Source: Hanleya hanleyi (lineage: Eukaryota; Mollusca; Polyplacophora; Lepidopleurida; Hanleyidae). From it: 64,000 nucleotides of DNA. The notes beneath the pieces are model-generated. The model did not search any database and was not told the DNA's origin. It was given only the letters and a program-made list of their open reading frames with translations. Location: positions 1 to 64,000 of the forward strand of contig JAVTVY010020562.1 of the NCBI GenBank assembly GCA_036873755.1, written 5' to 3'. A program made the position numbers and the translations under genes. Shown here piece after piece: positions 1 through 12,832 of this stretch (its first letter is position 1; each line of letters begins with the position of its first letter).

Positions 1-1119
1 GTCCTACGCCACGTGGTGGACCTATAGCGGGACTTGGTGGTGTCTCTTGTCTATGCGTTATACGCATATGTCTGAGCATATTGTCGCGACGAGAGAGTGT
101 CTTTTGACATGTACTCGACATGGTACCCGGTCAAAGGATGGATACAGACTGAGGCTAATGGTGTACAAACGACCTTATCTGACCACTCACTCACTCACTC
201 ACTCACCGTCGTTAGTGCGTCCATGCGTTAAGACGGGCGTTGGGAACGCCTCACGGGCGTTTTGCACGCCTCACTCACTCACTCACTCACTCACTCACTC
301 ACACGCGAATAAAAAACAAAATGAGATCTCACCTAAAAACCCTGTCTTGTGTGTTTTCTAAATGAGCATAATGCATGAAACTGGATTTGAACACCGTATT
401 AGCCAATCAGTGGCCTAGCATGGAGCCAAAGGTAACCCATCCGCGAATAAAAAACAAAATGAGATCTCACCAAAAAACCCTGTCTTGTGTGTTTTCTATA
501 TGAGCATAATGCATGAAACTGGCTTTGAACACCGTATTAGCCAATCAGTGGCCTAGAATGGAGCCAAAGGTAACCCATCCATGTCCAGAAAACATTACCC
601 GGGTGTACAAGAACCCGGATGTAGGCGCGGACGTAGGCGAAAGCATCCCAGTACCCGGATGTAGGCGCAGACGTGAGCGAAATTCTAGTACCCGTCCATT
701 GATTCTTTTATCGATCGCTCATTGGCTCTTTTTCTCGACCGCTGATTGGTCCAAATGGAACTGCCCTTCCTTCCCAGGTTAATTTACAATCCCCTTTTGG
801 GGTTCAAGCTCTGTATATCGATGCCGCAACATTGTCTCCGAACCTTGCCGAAAGGGAGACCTTGAACCTTTTGACCTGGATGTGACCTTTGACCTTTTGA
901 GCCGACATTCATCCGCGCACTTCCGGACATTCATCCGCGCGCTGCGGCCGGAGAACCCGCGCGCGCGCGCTGAGGGGCCGGGCCGGGCCGGGAAAAAACC
1001 CGGAGGTTGAACATCCGGACGTCTAAGGGGAAAATTGGAACTCTTAGAATTCTGGGTTTGGAGGTGAAACCCGGAAGTGACGTCACAACCCACGTGACCT
1101 GCGCAGCAGAATGGAAACG
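1..1119. repeat. Non-coding sequence with short tandem repeats
   Basis: No gene is supported. Contents: ACTC microsatellite tracts (184-205, 272-302); a 138-bp direct tandem duplication (about 304-441 and 442-579) differing by a few bases; a 40-bp direct repeat (614 and 654) containing cccggatgtaggcgc; and a GC-rich stretch (about 930-1000). The sequence near 1068-1085 contains tgacgtcac. Short open frames here run through the repeats and look non-coding. Confidence 0.7.
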
Positions 1120-2010
1120 ACACCCTAGTCTAGCCCCCTCACATAGGCTTCACATGGATACCTCACTCGATCCCATCGGCCCACTAGTGGCTCACCTAGA
1201 CCCCAACACGTCTATTTCCATACCCTTTGTCCACTGCGCATGCGCAGAGTGACGATATTTCAACCCGCACTCACCCCATCAGATGCCCCCTCACATAGGC
1301 TTCACATTGATACCTCACTCGATCCAATCGGACCCATAGCGGTCCATCTCTACCCCAAACACACCCCCACATACCCCCAAAATGCCTGCTTTCTATACTA
1401 CGGCCAGACTGCGCATGCGCAGACTATTGACAACGAACGACACACTAGCCCAGGCGGATGCCCCCTCACGACAGCTTCAAAATAAGACCTCATACGACAC
1501 CATAGGATCATTAGGGGCTCACCTAAACCCTAAAACGTCTATTTCCACACCCATTTCCCACAATTCCCTGTCTGCGCATGCGCAGAATGTTGACAACGGC
1601 CGAGACACTAGTCCAATCGGATGTCTCCTCGCATATGCTTCACATTGATACCTCACTCAACTCCATCGGCTCATTAGTGGCTCACCTAGATCCCAAAACG
1701 TCTATTTACATGCCCTTTGTCTACCGTGCATGCGCAGAATGACGATATTCCAACCCCATACCCAGCCCATCGGATGCCCCCTCACATAGGCTTCACATTG
1801 ATATCTCATACAACTCTATCGGCCCATTAGGGGCTCCCCTAGATCCCAAAATGTCTATTTCCATACCCTTCGTCTACTGCGCATGCGCAGAATGACGTCA
1901 GTTCCACGTCACACTCATCCCCTCGGATGCTCCTTCACGAATGCTTCACATTGGTACCTCATACGACTCCATCGGACCACTAGTGGCCCACCTAGACCCC
2001 AAAACGTCTT
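1120..2010. repeat. Tandem array, 152-175 bp units with tgcgcatgcgca palindromes
   Basis: Five copies of a palindromic tgcgcatgcgca core (starts about 1235, 1410, 1573, 1725 mutated, 1878) recur every 175, 163, 152 and 153 bp. Each is preceded by a diverged unit with gatgccccctcacatag, cttcacattgatacctca and aaaacgtctatttcc. The core matches the NRF1-type site. The unit resembles the subterminal sequence of the inverted repeats at 22-25.9 kb (for example caaaatgcc-gctt followed by ctac-ac). I read it as the end of a Polinton-like element or a derivative. Confidence 0.75.
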
Positions 2011-2470
2011 GCGGGACCCATACCGGGTCCAGTTTTCGATACTAGATGACCACATCCCGACAAAATGGGCAGTTTTCGACACCGGACGTGCCGCCATCTT
2101 GAACCAGAAGCAGACGCCGCCATCTTGGATATGTCCCATAATGCATCGGGTCAAAATACTCGCTTCTGATTGGTTGAGGGCAGCGCGCCACACAACCGGA
2201 AGTGAGCGCGCCACAAATAAGAGGCAATTTACTCTTTTCCTACTACTAATATACAACCTTTCCAAAATACAAAAATATGCTATAGTTTGATGTACAATAT
2301 CAACTCGCATGGTATTTTCTATCTTTACATATCCTAGAATTGTGCTCGTGCTTGGAATTCGTGCCAATACATTCTCAAACGATTTGGACAAATTAATTCG
2401 ATTATTTATTATATTGATCATAGAATTTAGTGGTAGACGAAAATATCATTTCGAACAATGTTGACACATT
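2011..2470. other. Non-coding, CpG-containing stretch flanking the array
   Basis: Holds two copies of a gccgccatcttg motif (YY1-type, reverse orientation) near 2090 and 2118, and a GC-rich stretch with ccggaagtgagcgcgcc that looks promoter-like. No exon or conserved protein is visible; the open frames on both strands show no recognisable domain. Confidence 0.4.
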
Positions 2471-2560
2471 ATGACGTCATCATGCAGTCATAATGACATC
2501 ATCATGCAGTCATAATGACATCATCATGCAGTCATAATGACATCATCATGCAGTCATAAT
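2471..2560. repeat. 22-bp tandem repeat with CRE-like half sites
   Basis: Four near-identical units beginning at 2471, 2493, 2515 and 2537, each atga(c/t)(a/g)tcatcatgcag followed by tcata. The first copy has the full palindrome tgacgtca; the others have tgacatca. Confidence 0.9.
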
Positions 2561-4112
2561 CGCCTCAAACATGTTTAATATCACTTATTTACTTAGTGCA
2601 TTATATAGCCTTTCCACATGTATCAAATAGACCCTATTATGAAACTCATTGACTAGTCATATGGTGTTTTTCTATTCGTATTCCCATTCCAAAATTGTAT
2701 TAGTACTATAGGAAATTCGTCAAAATTACATTATGCTGACAACCCCTAAACTTATTTTCACGAGAACAAAAAATGATCTCCAATCAATAGATTTCCAGTT
2801 GATTTGAGCTGAAAATATGTGATTATTCGTGACATTGATCATGAAGTCCCGAGGAGGGCGAAAATGTCATTCTTAGCACTGTTGTTACATTATGGCGTTT
2901 TCATGACATTACAATACTCTAGCAGCCAATTCTCAGAAGAATCCTATTTTGTCTGCAACCCCTGTGAGCAAAGGTTTGTGAAGCCCGGGTGAGAAATTGA
3001 ATCATATACATCCAGAAAATCCATTGTTTGTTACATCGTCTCATGGTCAGAGCTGAAATATGAAGGTGTAAAGTATTACCCTTGATCAAAAACGTTTGCT
3101 TCTTGAGAGTAGGGTTATGCACACAACTGCCTAATTCCAATCGGCGGTTGTTGTTTTTTTGTGGACACGCGGAGAAATGTACAAATTTGACAAATGTGGT
3201 CACATTTCTCTATAAAGATTGTGGCCACATTTCTGAACAATTAATATCCATTAATACAGAAATGAGGATAATAGATCCAGTGATATACAAGGGCGTCAAA
3301 AGGAACCCCAAACACGAGTCATTTAAAAATCAGAAAGGTGACAATTTTCTTACCGAACAGCCTATACCGCCAAAAACTCCATGTGCTATTGTGCACGATG
3401 TTTTTACACTTATTTGGAAGTGGTGCATTCTCGTGCAATTTGTATATTGTTGACGATCGTGGATAGGGACTATTTACGTTACATTATCATAGATTAATGA
3501 AAACGTCGTGGGGAAAGTTGTGAAAATGCAACGCTAACGACGAGCATTTTGCAGCAGGCAAATACAAAGTTATTTGTAGGCACAACTTCATTTGATTTGA
3601 TTAAACTATCCATTCTGCTGAACCTTGGTTTTGTGATGTATTTCTGAAACTTTGAGCACTCTAGTTCGAAGATTTTCCGGACAAAACAGAGGCTAAATCT
3701 ATATGCTATGGGGTAAACATTGGAATTTATCTTTTCTGGGTGCTGGTTATATAAATGACCTTATAGCCTAAAACAATAATAATCCCTAATACCACACGAG
3801 GCACAAGAAATATCGGGAGAATAATCATGCGCTTTGTAATAAAATATTTCACTTTCACTGATTTCTATAGTAATTCATAAGGGACAATCTTCAAGTTTAC
3901 CAATGTGTTATATTAGTCTGTCGGTCCACCATAAACCCCTTGCCACAGAGGATTATTCAAGGTGATTTTCTGATACCCTGTTCTGTAAAAATTCGGTTGT
4001 TTGCCAAAATATTCTTAGTGGGTGTGTCCGAGATACGCATCGCCGTGACCGGCCACCCATGATCATGTGTTAAATTCCAATTTCCGTAGCCCTCTTGGTT
4101 CTATGGTTCCAT
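2561..4112. other. AT-rich intergenic DNA, nothing recognised
   Basis: Short open frames on both strands (for example around 2919-3453) show no domain or coding signal. No tandem repeat or clear inverted repeat was found. Confidence 0.5.
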
Positions 4113-4684
4113 TTAACCCCAGTGAACTTTTCTCTGCTGCTCCGAAACGACAAAACCGAGGATGCTGAAACTTGGTGACTTTTAAGCTTATCTTATTGAA
4201 GTCATTTTGAACCTATTTCCATATACCCCCGGGCAGAGGATCATGGGTAAATCCAAAATAGCGGCCATGTGGTATCCGCGAAAGTCGTGTTTCTCAATAT
4301 TTTCGCTCCATTTCTTCACATTATCCTTGCCTAAAAGGCCTTGAAAGTATTTTATTTATGCGAAACTATTTATTCTATATTTTATTTGATTTTTTTCGAG
4401 AGAAAAATTGGAAAAATGAAAATTTCGAAAAATCGACCCCAAAAAGGCCGAAAAATGGCTTACGAGAAGATGACGTCACTGTGACGTCATCATGGCGGCC
4501 ATCTTGGATTTTTTACATTTCCCGGTACGGTAGAGCTTGAACCCAAGATACTGTGTGGTAAGTTTCAGCGCTCTAGCGCTTTAGTAGTAGGGAAAATATA
4601 TAGGGGAGGGGGGGGAGGTCACTTTCCGTCCCCCCCCCCACAGGCTGCGATACACCCCAAATCGCCCAGGCCAGGTAGGGTTAA
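4113..4684 (+). mobile_element. TTAA-type MITE, copy P1
   Basis: A repeat of about 570 bp bounded by TTAA at both sides (4113 and 4681). Its right end is gcccaggccaggtaggg followed by TTAA. It is homologous to 43799-44350 (same strand) and 62898-63412 (opposite strand). The other copies begin with the inverted form of that end, cctacctggcc, so the element has short terminal inverted repeats. TTAA flanks suggest piggyBac-type mobilisation (inference). It contains tgacgtcatcatggcggccatcttgg-type sequence, a CRE-like site beside a YY1-like site. No ORF. Confidence 0.75.
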
Positions 4685-5109
4685 AATACTATGTTTACTA
4701 AGCTTATTTACTCCAGTCGGTGATAAGAAACAATAGTTTATCGGCGTGCTTGAACATTGATACTATTCTGGCACAAGATCCAATATGGTATCTAACATGG
4801 CCGCCACAGTCCTTACGATTGAAGATTTCCCAAAACTCGCAGCATATTTCCAAAGATAAGTGTATTCTCGATTTTCGTTGGAACTACGAAGTTTATACGG
4901 CGAATTAGTGTGCATATTGGAGTAACTAAGCATTGAATTTGACATGACTGAAGAATTCTAGGAACAATTAATCATAGATACATTCAAAATCGAGTCCATG
5001 AAAAATATTGAAAATATAATTTTCCTAATTTTTTTCGCTAAATTCATTAACACTTCCCTCAAATTATGAGGAGAAACGTAAATACTTTGACCCAAAGGAC
5101 ACATCGTGC

Positions 5110-5570
5110 AGGCATTTGAGTACACTTCGCCATCCATAAGATGGCTTGCGAATCGTGTGTCTCCATTATTGCGATGCGATATCCGGTACTTTACCGGATT
5201 CTGTTCGGCCTTCATCCGGCGGAGAACAGACTCGAAAAATCTGATAAATTACAGGTTTTCATACCACTTCTGAAACAGATATTGCCTGGGCTTACAAAAT
5301 ATATAGATATGTATAACTTTCGTATCACCCAAGAGGTGTGGTGGAGCTGAAATTTTGAACAAGTAGTTCGTCACATGACTCGAAAATGGCGAGTTACGTT
5401 GGGGTTACGTCGGTATACTTTAGCTGATTGGCTGACGAAGTCACGTGGTATTGATTTCTGGAAATTCCTTCTTGCAGTTGCCGAAAGTAGGCTGAAAATG
5501 GATACACACGATCCCAGGGTCAGTGTTACCGCGTATAGTTGACCGAGATGGTTACAGGTTAATCGTGCAG
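5110..5570 (+). repeat. Interspersed repeat, related in inverse orientation to 19390-19830
   Basis: The segment from the ccatccataagatggcttgcg region to gaccgagatggttacagg matches the reverse complement of 19390-19830 with scattered substitutions. The open frame at 5141-5350 lies inside it and is not a gene, because the second copy does not preserve the frame. Confidence 0.75.
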
Positions 5571-6019
5571 GGCGGCATAATTATAGCTATTACTCAATGA
5601 GCACAGGACCAGAATCATGCGAATAGGCCTAAAATGGCATGTTACGTTGTACTGAATTAAGCCTGAATAAAGTTGCCTGGATTTGAACAAACAACATGGT
5701 TAATTTGAGTGACAGATAACTTCACATTATCGCCATTTTCAATGTAACCATTATCCTTTCTGTCGAGGATTATTCAAATATATTCAAAATGGCCCTAAGC
5801 TGATCAGCTATGGTGTGACACCTGTCAGCTCTGACAAATGTATGCTTCGAGCAAACACTAATCACTTGAATTAGACGAATAATATTTAAGTCCGTCATCT
5901 TGAATGCCTTATTATTTTATTTTTTTGCTGAGGATCATGCAAATAGATCCAGAGTAGGTCTATTAATGGATTGATGAATCTAGAGTCTGAAAAAGCTAGA
6001 TTTTTTTACTGCCAGCTAA
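5571..6019. other. Degenerate repeat remnants, no gene
   Basis: Contains decayed copies of the cgccatttt / aatagattcaaaatgg module that also recurs at 11140-12630. Nothing else recognised. Confidence 0.4.
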
Positions 6020-7262
6020 GGGGTCACGTCCAATTAATCGAAGCACTTTCTCGATGCCTTCGAGATGAAACCGGGAGAGCAGAGCCGGGACCCCTGGCGA
6101 CGTCTCCCGGTTTGCTTTCTATCTCGATCGAAACGTCTCGGTTTTCGAGAAGGATACGACATTGGTCGGTAATCTCGAAGGTGGTCCCGGTTTGTATATG
6201 TCCGTGTTTTGTTGCACTTAAATTGGTAAAATAGAATACCGAAAACTAATTGTTTGTAAGATGTCTTTCATGTTATTAAATGTTTAATCGATATATCCAT
6301 GACCTGATTTTTCCTGAACCCAATTGAAAGAATTATATTATATAAATTAAAAATATAAAATTGGAAGATTTTCTCACACATTGATTGTATATCTGACTAA
6401 TAATCGACGCGGAAAAAATGACACATCATCAACTGGATGATCAAATTGATATGGAAGCATGCAATGATTACTGTTCCATGAAATTGTTTAAAATGAAACA
6501 TGGGTCGTTTCAACCAAAAAATGAAGTGTGACCGGTGTTTTACCCTCGGTGTGTAATTAGTTTTATAATGTTGTATTATTCATTGCAGATTCCATTTTAC
6601 TGAGAATTACTGCCTTGAGATATTGCTTGAGTAAGGAGATTATATCAACAAAGTTTATTTCTGATATTAGTTTGCCTGATAGAAGTTAATAATGACAATA
6701 ATGAGAAACCGGATAATTCACACTACAGTCGGTCAGTGAAACCCGTCGAGTTGAGACAGGGGTTAATTACTTTGAAAGAAAAACTGGGGAAAAACACTTT
6801 TGGTGGAGATTGGTAAGATCCTCACGTTCTATTATTTATTGCTAGTTTCATGTGTTTAGCAAATTAACTAAATAATGGATGTAATTAGCGCTCAATTCAG
6901 AGTTCAATCAGGCGTTAAATCAACGTACATTTTACTACAGCAATACCACGTGTTGTCAGTGTGAAAAGCTTATAGGAATGCTCAAAAACTTCAACCACGC
7001 GTTTATGTTTATATTTTCCGGTTTCCGAAGCATTATCAGCCGCTCCTGTGGTCTTCAAGCCTGCTGTATTTCTGAAAACCCGGGAAATCATTGAAGAAAC
7101 GTGGTACAATAAATTTTCAAGTCACGATCCCATCAAATAAGTTCCTGGATATATCTCATAAAGTGATTCGAATTCTAAAACAGGTTCGAAATAATTTACA
7201 CGGAATAATAATGAGCCAACTTATGTAATTCAATTGGTGATGTTTTTTGCCTTTCCATACAT

Positions 7263-10200
7263 AACAAGCGCTGGATGAGCGCAAAGACCTCCGTCGAGGC
7301 AACAGGGTCCGTAGCGTAATACATCACTGAATAACATACGGCCGGATGCCAAGCTCAATTTTGCATTTGTTGGACGTTAGCTTCATCAATGGTAATTAAT
7401 CTGGGATTGAGGGTTCCTCACTAGCATGTCCAGACAGGGATGTGAAAGTCACATTCCCAGCAAATAATTTTTGTTTGATTTGACGTGCTTGAAATATTGG
7501 GGTATGGAATAGAGTATATTGATGGAAAACCTGGAAAAGTGCTTGAGACATTAGGCCCCATCCCACCCACACCTCCCCATGAGAGGATCCCCTCACCCAA
7601 ATCAACACGTTAGCGACAGAAATGAGACCCTGTGTGCCTAGTTGTACCAACTTGCTTGTGATTTTGTGCTATAGGCCCAACACAGCAACACTTCATATTT
7701 TGTATGTGTACAGTATAGCATCATCATTGATGAGAGAATGCTCTTCAAAACACACCTCATTTTACCGACACTTCGTTCTGATCTGTCTCAACATCATATG
7801 ATGATTCAATGCGCTCGGTATAATTTTGTATACTGGTGTTACAGGTCACCTTCGCCTTCACCTTACTGTATCAATGACCATGGACTTGTACATGTATCAC
7901 ATTCACATTGAATGGTGATGGCTGATGAGAATATTGCCCCTATGGAACAAATGACTGGATTCCACGCAGCAAATATTTATTGTGTAACAGTGAGAAGAAA
8001 ATTAATTGTATAAACATTCCAAGCCTCATTGAACACAAGCCGCACCATACTTGATATGAATATAACGCGCGTACATTAGCTCGCTTGGACGTCGCTTAGT
8101 TAAATATGGACAGACTCGCAAAAATCTCAAAATTTTCAAAAGCCACAAAAATGCCCTCAGCTTGTACAGAGTAAGTAAAAATACTTATGTACAACTTGAT
8201 GTTTAGAAATGACTGTGTTGAGCGGTTCTATTCTCAACTTCTCTTTTATTCTATGTCATAGAGGACAGGGTTTGGTAGATAATTAAAAACTGTATTAACT
8301 CGGCTTCACATTTTAGAGAATGACTTTAATTGAGCCAAAGATGAAAGAGAAATACACTTATAAAAAAATCTATTTAAAAAAATATATGTTTATATTAATT
8401 TCCATAATTTATTGAAAAAAACTATACGTAGACTTCGACCACCCAATATCACACAGGCCAGGCAACTGTGAGAACAAGTGAAAGATACCCATCGAGTTGA
8501 GCGGATTTGCAGATAAACAACAACACAAAATTGCACTTTGTGCCTCACGAGGCCCTTCTCCATAGAGTGCATGCCAGTTATTTTTCTAGACTACAACAAC
8601 AACAGTTTTTGCCTGTATCACAGTCCGAGCTTCCGATTACGCTTCAACCTTACCCAGACGACGGATAATTTTTGACAGATTGTCCGGCTAGGTTGTTGAT
8701 CGGATTCACAGATCATGAATTCCACCGTGACGGAATCACCGTTGGGAAGACTTTTTCTTTATTCAAAGTCATGTACTCGGAAGTTCCGTGGTCATACCCA
8801 TGTAGTTTCAAGTTTAGTTTGCTATTCTATATGACATCTGTTTACGGATCCATGAAAAATCTACAGATGATCCAGCATTTTCAGTAAATCATGCTTCGAA
8901 ATGTTCGTGACCGGAATCACCTGAAACGGACATGACTCTTGACTAGTGTTGCTTGTCTATTTTTTTGCTGCTCTGTTTCAATCTGACTATTCTTATATGA
9001 CATCTCTTACTAACATACAGTACCCAAGGATGATAAGATTTTTTTCATCGTGAGAAAAACACGACTGGATCATCCCAGGGGTTAAATCTAGTCCGTGACG
9101 GAATCGACAAAAAATCATGATGGAATCACGAGTGCGCTTTTTAAATCTTATCGGTAAAAGTGCTTTATTAATTACACATTTTCTTCAAAAAAATATTCCT
9201 GGAGTGAATTTATCTCTTCTACTTAGAAAATTAAAACTCTGACCTCTTATTTTTACTAAGGTATACAGCTCCCGCCACATGCATATCTTTTCTGCAGATG
9301 TTTCAAAATAGTATAGTTTTCAGTAAAGTGCAATTTTTCTTCTTTGACAATTTAGAATTTCCCGAGTTCTTCATGTTAAAAAATTGCGGGAAAAATATTT
9401 CGCTATTAAAACACATCTTCTCTATTATTGGCTTGTTCCCGGGGATCATAGGAAGCGAATAGAACAAACAGCATGCTAATATAGGGTCTACGACAGAATG
9501 TGGAGTGAATTTTATGCGAAAAAGGGCTGTTTAGCAATGTCCGCTTTTCCGTGGAATTCATGAGCGCACGATTGAAGTATCATGGGAAGATATATATTTC
9601 CAGTCGCTATCTCCCCCCCCCCCCCATCTTCAAACAAAAGGAAAAGAAAAAGCCGAGAGAGCGCCTCGTGAGGCAGAGTTATTTTTCCAGACTACAACAA
9701 CAACAGTTTTTGCCTGTATCACAGTTCGAGCTTCCGATGACCCTTCAACCTTACCCAGACGACGGATAATTTTTGACAGATTACCCGGCTAGGTTGTTGA
9801 TCGGATTCACAGATAACGATTGAAGCATGGGAAGATATATTTTTTCAGTCGCTATCTCCCCAACCCTCACCCCCCAACTAAAAAAAAAAGAAAAGAAAAA
9901 GCCGAGAGAGTTCTTCGGAGTTTTACGTTTTTGACCTCTGACTTTGAATTTGACTTCTCACTTCCGACTCGCATCCTGGTGAATGACACTCGTCCTTTAT
10001 CTTTTTGCCGATTCAGAGATTCTCGAGGAAGTTTCCAATTTTCTTTCGTGAAAATTTACTTTTTATGAAAGCGCAGGTTTGTCTTCGTCGCATACCGGCC
10101 GCAAAATGGTACATCTTCAGAAAATTTATGACCCAGGCCTATCCCAAAGTTCACAAGATCATTATTGTTTAGCATCATCAGATAAACAAGACTAGTACGA

Positions 10201-10804
10201 TCAGACACATGAAGGCGAAAATACTGTATAATTGACGTAATTCGTTGCTTTCCGCGTTTCAATGGTTGATCTTCAATGCAGAATCTAGGTGAACTAAATT
10301 TATAATGTCTGCTGCTTCAAACGAGTAGGCCTACAAGTACGTTCAGTTTTATTTTTTTAACAACAAAACTTGCATAATGTTAGCAACAAAAGTACATATC
10401 ATAGGGCGTATGAACAGTACTATGTATTGAATGAAGAACAGAAATGCTGCAAATCCCCTGACCTGATCATGAACATGTCACGCTAAGAACATTGGAATAG
10501 GTCATAAATTTTCCGAAGATGTACCGTCTTGCATACCGGCCATCTGTACCAGCGCGAAGCTATAAGTTCACGCGCGAATTTAGTACCCTCGAATAAAGAG
10601 ACCCGGTGGAAGCGCTGCAAAGGATACACACCTTTTGTGACGTAAGCATTCATTTGTGTCCAAAGAAAGATTCAAGATTTCGTCGGGAACCATGACGATC
10701 CCTATTGGAAATACTATGAGTCGTGGGTTCCCCATATGACAATTATTTGGCGGGAGATTTCACGTTGCGCTCCTAGACCTCCGTCTGATCGACGGAGGTA
10801 AAAA
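7263..10804. mobile_element. 3.5-kb interspersed repeat 'H', copy H1
   Basis: Nearly identical to 30024-38039 once the nested insertions are removed (about 3.10 kb each). The left end is aacaagcgctggatgagcgc, which can form a small GCGC hairpin. The right end is gacctccgtctgatcgacgg aggt, also a hairpin. A direct gacctccgtc occurs near both ends. No protein-coding ORF longer than about 100 codons is kept. Hairpin ends without clear TIRs recall Helitrons, but I do not see a canonical CTRR terminus, so the class is undetermined. Internal direct repeats of about 130 bp lie at 8583-8715 and 9684-9816. Confidence 0.8.
10101..10532. mobile_element. 432-bp MITE with 33-bp TIRs and a 9-bp TSD inside H1
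   Basis: The ends gcaaaatggtacatcttc and gaagatgtaccgtcttgc are inverted repeats extending about 33 bp with three mismatches. The flanks are ATACCGGCC on both sides (10092-10100 and 10533-10541). The second H copy lacks the insertion and has a single, slightly diverged version of the target, giving an empty-site comparison. A nine-base duplication suggests Mutator-like mobilisation (inference). Confidence 0.85.
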
Positions 10805-11139
10805 TTGCACTGTAAGAGCAATTATGCGACTACAGATCTCTAGACGGAATAACAAAAAAAGTTAAAAGAATCATGTTTAATGTACTTCATTATCCATGGT
10901 TTAATGCATATGTACTCGCCGAGATTAGGTTCAAACCTTCATTTGACAGAATCTCGATTCCATTCTCGAAGCAAGTCGATCTATTTCGAGGGAGATCGAG
11001 ATGCACTTTTACTTCGAGAGAAAACCGGGACGACAATCGATAGAGATAAACCGGGCCCCTTCGAGACGAGATATTTTTCGGTTTTACTCGTTTATCGAGA
11101 AACCGTCTCGATCGATTGAACATGACCCCTAAAGGCCTT

Positions 11140-12630
11140 GAAAATGAAAAATATGAGCAACATGAATATATGAGTGTCATATGAACCCACAAGGTCGCCA
11201 TTTTGAATTTAACAATTTTATTCCCAGCTGAGAATGCCACAATAGAATCAAAATGAGCATAATGTGATATGCTCTGGTACGCACCTGCTCAATTTGAAAC
11301 AGTTTGTGATTTTAAAGTAATGCCTTATATGAGCAACATGAACACTTTTTTTGTGGACTCCTTATTGCCACCATTTTGAATTTCACTATCATGTTTTAAG
11401 CTGAAGACCAAGCAAATACATTCAAAAAAAGGGTGAGTTGCCAGGCTATGATGCGAGACCCCTCAGTTCTAACAGTCCACACAATGTGCTGCAATCTAAT
11501 TAAAATTAAATCCTATATCTGCTCCCCCTTTTGGATATGTCGCTTGAAGGATCTAACCGGCTTGCAGTAACTCGAGTGTCAACCAATCCTGAGAACGCTT
11601 CATGGTACTTTGACGGAAACATTAATGATGGAGCATTTTTGGTTGGCTCAGTCGACTTAGACGCCGCGCTGGCGGGGTCTCTTTTCATGTTGCCGCGGTC
11701 CCGACATTGTGGCACCATAATACGGGGTAGATATATGGACTGGTCTTTGGTGTAAACATTGGGATAAACGGACACGGTGACCCTATCTCCCCTCCCCGAC
11801 TGCAAGTGGATTAGTCCAGATGCGACCATGATGTCATAATTCTATTACATATTCATGGTATGGGCGCTCAGAACACCAAATTCAATTGAAATACGTAAGA
11901 CCCCATATAGCGACATGCACGATTGGGGAGAATTGATATAATATTAATTTATTAAGATTGAATGAGCTAAGAATAATGCTTCACATTATGCGAGCAACAT
12001 AGAAAAGTGGGCTTTTCAGATGACTCTACATGATCGCCATTTTGAATTTGACTATATCTTAATCGTAGTCAAATGCAAATAGATTCAAAATGGACATAAT
12101 GTGTTGTTCAATGATTAGAGGTCCATCGGTTTTGATAAAACTGAACAATGAGCTAAGAGTAATGCATTGAATTATACGAGTAACAAGACAAAGCCTGATT
12201 TTCAGATGGTCCCATATGACCGCAATTTTTAATTTAACCTTCATAATCTTAATCTTAGAGAAATGATTAGGATATGATTAGAGATCCCTCAGTTTTGATA
12301 AATTTGCGCAATGATCTCAGAATAACGCCTTGGATTATAAGAGCAACAATAAAAGCCTTGACTTTCGATGACCCCTCATGGCCGCTATTTTGAATTAAAC
12401 CATTATTCTTTAAGCTAAAGTAATGTGTTAGACATTGTTGTGAGATCCCTCAGTGTTCATAAATTGGCACGCTGAGCAAAGAGCATTACCTTGAATTATA
12501 CGAGTACCCTAAAGAATCGAGATTTTGAATTTAACCATTCTGGGTGCCATTTTGAATTTAACCATTATATTGTATCCCGAAGATCATGCAAATAGATTCA
12601 AAATGGGGCCAAAGTGATAGAATATAACGT
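11140..12630. repeat. Degenerate tandem repeats of about 170-220 bp
   Basis: Recurring modules: gagcaacatgaa / cgccattttgaatttaacc / gcaaatagattcaaaatggg / ataatgtgatatg, at about 11150, 11330, 11990, 12180, 12350 and 12520. The units are diverged and partly rearranged. The opposed open frames at 11506-11829 fall in a spacer between units and show no known domain. Confidence 0.6.
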
Positions 12631-12689
12631 GAAACTGCTCGGGTCAAAATGGGAGTAAAGTGATAGAATATAACGTGAAACTGCTCGGA

Positions 12690-12832
12690 TTAAAACATTC
12701 ACATTTTACCTAGCCTCTCCCTATATAAAGTCAATATTCCACCGGCAAACAGGCAGATATCGAAAAGACATTAAGTTACATAAAAAAACATAGTCTACAT
12801 AAATCCCCGCGGGGGAGAGGAGAGTTTCGATT
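12690..12832 (+). promoter_or_regulatory. TATA-containing leader, duplicated at 14457-14602
   Basis: The stretch contains ctatataaagtc near 12721, then gcagatatcgaaaagacatt and a ccccgcggggg palindrome, and ends directly before an ATG at 12833. A related copy (about three quarters identical by eye) at 14457-14602 ends in gagagtttcgactattgg without the ORF. It could be a promoter and 5' leader, or a short direct terminal repeat of a mobile element. Confidence 0.4.

Larger units (their letters stand above)
6020..11129. mobile_element. Non-autonomous DNA transposon with TAA flanks (Harbinger-like)
   Basis: The ends form a diverged inverted repeat of roughly 180 bp. The left begins ggggtcacgtccaat (6020), and the right is the reverse complement, ending ttgaacatgacccc (11129). 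Both are flanked by TAA (6017-6019 and 11130-11132), the three-base duplication typical of PIF/Harbinger. Both arms are rich in tcgag and accggg motifs. No transposase ORF is present; most of the interior is the later insertion H1 (7263-10804). Family assignment is inference from TSD length and GGGG ends. Confidence 0.5.

Noticed and set aside
1007..1648. Three overlapping plus-strand ORFs with similar ends
   Set aside because: They follow the 152-175 bp tandem array and share no protein domain.
2461..2560. CRISPR-like array
   Set aside because: The 22-bp units are directly adjacent with no spacers, and the sequence is a eukaryotic microarray.
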